Shown: positions 61,602 through 64,000 of the stretch, one piece after another
Layout of the letters: the number at the start of each line of letters is the position of its first letter
Position numbering within the stretch: the stretch's first letter is position 1
NCBI GenBank assembly: GCA_934090935.1
Contig: CAKOKD010000001.1
Location: 186,001 to 250,000, forward strand
Reading direction: 5' to 3'
Source of the DNA: an uncultured Bacilli bacterium
GTDB taxonomy: Bacteria > Bacillota_I > Bacilli_A > RF39 > UBA660
Length of the DNA: 64,000 bases
Program-made: the position numbers and the translations under genes
The notes under the pieces: model-generated
The model's input: the letters and a program-made list of their open reading frames with translations, nothing else
What the model was told of the DNA's origin: nothing
The model's database searches: none

Positions 61602-62660
61602 ATGAAAAAAAACATAGCAGATTTTTTAATTGTATTATTGATTGTAAGTTATGATTTTCTTAGAATGTTAGGAATGAATAATAAGATAGTATTAGTAGGC
61701 TATTTAACTCTATTGATAATTTTTTTATCAGGAAAAATTATCACAAATAAGATAACAAAAAAAGAATTATTAAAAATGGTATTATTATTTATTATTGGTG
61801 CTTTTTCAACTATTTATGTTGGTGAGGTAAATTTAATAATCGCGATTCTTGCAGCTACATATTTTTTAAACACCGATGAAAATAAGATAGTAAAGTATTT
61901 TTTTGTAACCATTATGAGTTGGTATATTTTAGTGGTTTTGTTATATTTTATTGGAGTCCTTGACAATAACAGTTTAATAAGAATAACGGAAAACGAAATA
62001 AAAGTCCGAAATAGTTTGGGATTTTCTCATGTTAATCAAACCTTTTTATTTTTATTACCAATAATCTTTTCTTCATATATATTGTATTTTGATAAATATC
62101 GAAAGAAATATTCGTTATGTATATTTTTTATATCAACAGTTTTATATTTAATCACTAATTGTAGAACGGGATATTTTAGTGTTATAGTTTTTTTGTTATT
62201 GATTAATTTAAAAACTACACAAAAAAAACATAAAATAAATATACCAGCATTGATGTTTATATTGTTTACAATTGGAAGCATTTTAATAATAAGAAAATAT
62301 GGTTCAAATGGAAGCAATGCAATAAATTCTATGTTGAGTTTAAGACCATATTATTTATTTTATTATTTAAAGAATTTTAGTTTAGTGACTTTAAAAGGCG
62401 GACATTTTATATCTAATATTCCAATGGATAATGTGTATATATATCTTTTACTAGAAAAGGGTATAATAATTTATTTGTTTTATTTAATAATAATTCGATA
62501 CTACTTTTCAAACTGTGAGTATGACATAAAAATAGAAAATATAATATATACATCTTTACTATATGGTTTATTTGAGTCGTACATAGTGTTACCATCAATT
62601 AATTTTGTATTTATACTAATTTTAATGAAAGTAGTTAAACATAATAAACAAAAGGAGTGA
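61602..62660 (+). CDS. O-antigen polymerase-like membrane protein (Wzy type)
   Basis: 352 residues with ten or more hydrophobic segments and a loop containing LITNCRTGYFSVIVF, resembling the R-x-G element of Wzy/O-antigen ligase-type proteins. It would polymerise repeat units outside the membrane. Position between glycosyltransferases supports the call. SD AAGGAG. Confidence 0.7.
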   Translation: MKKNIADFLIVLLIVSYDFLRMLGMNNKIVLVGYLTLLIIFLSGKIITNKITKKELLKMVLLFIIGAFSTIYVGEVNLIIAILAATYFLNTDENKIVKYFFVTIMSWYILVVLLYFIGVLDNNSLIRITENEIKVRNSLGFSHVNQTFLFLLPIIFSSYILYFDKYRKKYSLCIFFISTVLYLITNCRTGYFSVIVFLLLINLKTTQKKHKINIPALMFILFTIGSILIIRKYGSNGSNAINSMLSLRPYYLFYYLKNFSLVTLKGGHFISNIPMDNVYIYLLLEKGIIIYLFYLIIIRYYFSNCEYDIKIENIIYTSLLYGLFESYIVLPSINFVFILILMKVVKHNKQKE

Positions 62661-62665
62661 TCTTT

Positions 62666-63598
62666 GTGGATTTAGTTTCGATTATAATTCCAGTTTATAA
62701 TTCTTTCAAGTATATATCAAAGTGTTTGGATTCAGTAGTGAGTCAAACATATACTAATTTGGAGATAATTGTGATTGATGATGGATCTACCGATGAGTCA
62801 AATTCTATTATTGAGCAATATAAAACCCAAGATGATCGATTAGTGCATATAAAAAATACCAATCATGGTGTTTCTTATACAAGAAATTGTGGTTTATCAG
62901 CTGCTAATGGAAAATATGTTACATTTGTTGATAGTGATGACACTATAGAAAAAGATTATATTGAAAAGATGTTATCATGCTATAAAGAAAATGATGTTCA
63001 ATTAGTTATATGTGACTATATGGAAAGAAAAATAAAATCAAAAAAAATGACAAAATCTGAAACATTGATATCTATGATTAGTGGAAAAGAAATTATGGGA
63101 TATTGCTGGAATAAAATGTATTTGAATGATTTGATAAAAATACATAATATTAAATTTGATGAAAATATATATGTATGTGAAGATTTTTTATTTAACGTAC
63201 AATATTTCAATCATATAGATGAATCTTATTATCTAACTGAATCTTTATATAATTATGTTATTCATAGTGGAAGTGCTTTAACAAAAAAGATGGATTTAAA
63301 TTGGCTTACTAATATTGATGCATTTTCACTAGCATTAAATGACATTAAGTATAATTATGATGAAGACACGTTTGGCAAATATGTTAATTTTTTCTTTTTA
63401 CAAAATATTAATGCTTTGATGAAAATAAAATTAAATAAATTTGATAATGATGAATATTTAAAAACTATAAAAAGTAATATTACGAGATTTAGGAAAGTTG
63501 CTTTAAAGCATAAAAATATTATTGATTACAAATCAGTACTATATTATTATTTCTTTTATCTAATATTACTTTTGAAGAAAATTCTAAGAAAGAAATGA
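62666..63598 (+). CDS. family 2 glycosyltransferase
   Basis: 310 residues with SIIIPVYNSFKYISKCLDSV, IVIDDGSTDESN, GVSYTRNCGLSAANG and TFVDSDDTIEKDY. GTG 62666 is preferred since GGAG lies eight bases upstream; GTG/ATG-like 62657 overlaps the previous stop. The C-terminal half is poorly conserved and may bind acceptor. Confidence 0.9.
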   Translation: MDLVSIIIPVYNSFKYISKCLDSVVSQTYTNLEIIVIDDGSTDESNSIIEQYKTQDDRLVHIKNTNHGVSYTRNCGLSAANGKYVTFVDSDDTIEKDYIEKMLSCYKENDVQLVICDYMERKIKSKKMTKSETLISMISGKEIMGYCWNKMYLNDLIKIHNIKFDENIYVCEDFLFNVQYFNHIDESYYLTESLYNYVIHSGSALTKKMDLNWLTNIDAFSLALNDIKYNYDEDTFGKYVNFFFLQNINALMKIKLNKFDNDEYLKTIKSNITRFRKVALKHKNIIDYKSVLYYYFFYLILLLKKILRKK

Positions 63599-63606
63599 GT
63601 GAAATA

Positions 63607-64000
63607 ATGAAGGATTTAGTTTCAGTTATTATACCTACATATAATCGTAGTAATATGATTGATAAAGCAATTCAAAGTTGTATTGATCAAGATTATTTTC
63701 CAATTGAAATAATTGTTGTTGATGACAATGCTAATAATATAGATGAAAGAATAAAAACTAAAAAAATTGTTGATAAATACAATAATGTTAAATTAATACA
63801 AAATGATGCCAATTTAGGCGGTGCTTTGACGAGAAATAAAGGTATTGAAATGGCTAATGGTAAATATGTTGCTTTTTTGGATGACGATGACTATTTTACT
63901 AGAGATAAAATTTCTAAACAAATGAAATTAATGAAAGAATTGGAAAAACAAAAAATTGAAGTTGGTATGATATATTGTTATAAATATACATATGATAAAA
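63607..64000 (+). CDS. family 2 glycosyltransferase, cut by window end
   Basis: Starts MKDLVSVIIPTYNRSNMIDK and contains IIVVDDNANN, GGALTRNKGIEMANG and AFLDDDDYF, then is open to the last base of the window. GT-A fold of family 2, with an extra Asp in the metal motif. Only about 130 residues are visible. Confidence 0.88.
   Translation, partial: MKDLVSVIIPTYNRSNMIDKAIQSCIDQDYFPIEIIVVDDNANNIDERIKTKKIVDKYNNVKLIQNDANLGGALTRNKGIEMANGKYVAFLDDDDYFTRDKISKQMKLMKELEKQKIEVGMIYCYKYTYDK

Noticed and set aside
1..64000. tRNA or rRNA genes, insertion sequences, integrases
   Set aside because: I read the intergenic stretches for cloverleaf or rRNA patterns and the coding regions for transposase or integrase motifs and saw none; short or unusual ones could be missed without a covariance-model search.

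Overview
The window is strongly A+T-rich DNA carrying sporulation genes (spo0A, spoIIAA, sigF, spoVACDE, a gerA-type operon, YjcZ-type peptides), Gram-positive housekeeping genes (RNase J, PrkC/PrpC, PrsA, a tyrS T-box) and lipoproteins but no outer-membrane genes. This points to a spore-forming, low-GC Bacillota, probably an uncultivated gut-type Bacilli lineage; that placement is inference. Many genes start just after GGTGAT, the 3' extension of the Shine-Dalgarno (SD) sequence, and I used this to choose several starts.

Layout. 1-9.2 kb: end of a Zn/Cd P-type ATPase, a WYL regulator, an unrecognised SIS / PfkB-kinase / ABC cluster, and a heterodimeric ABC exporter. 9.2-14 kb: ZIP transporter, YHYH surface protein, RNase J, a surface protein. 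14-16.7 kb: spoIIAA-sigF-spoVAC-spoVAD-spoVAE, with spoIIAB absent between spoIIAA and sigF. 16.8-26.8 kb: membrane-anchored proteins, an arylsulfate sulfotransferase, a PHP phosphatase, rpmB, dnaE, a CAP-domain protein, ffh. 26.8-31 kb: an accessory island between ffh and tyrS. 31-39.9 kb: T-box and tyrosine-rich leader ORF with tyrS, Fic protein with an operator array, gerA-type operon (minus strand), AarF/UbiB kinase, AI-2E-family protein. 40.2-45.2 kb: rlmN-prpC-prkC-rsgA-rpe. 45.2-59 kb: small membrane protein, degenerate HD protein, GNAT remnant, methyltransferase, LolA/GerS-like lipoprotein, CtpB-type protease, spo0A, ClpC-like ATPase, cysS, YugP-type protease, PrsA, two YjcZ peptides. 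59-64 kb: start of a surface-polysaccharide locus running off the window.

The most striking system is a diversity-generating retroelement (DGR) at 27-31 kb. A secreted target protein ends in a variable repeat (VR, 28443-28549). A 107-nt template repeat (TR, 28831-28937) lies downstream; 23 of the 27 VR/TR differences fall on TR adenines. An Avd-like helical protein and a DGR-type reverse transcriptase follow. The RT frame is interrupted at a nine-A tract; a -1 shift restores it and fuses the RT to a C-terminal MutS-domain-I-like module. The target promoter has an eight-G tract between -35 and -10, suggesting phase variation on top of sequence diversification.

A second theme is an altered sporulation switch. 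Spo0A has Asn where the phospho-accepting Asp should be, and spoIIAB is missing from its usual place. Spo0A boxes are still present upstream of spoIIAA, spo0A and a GerS-like lipoprotein gene.
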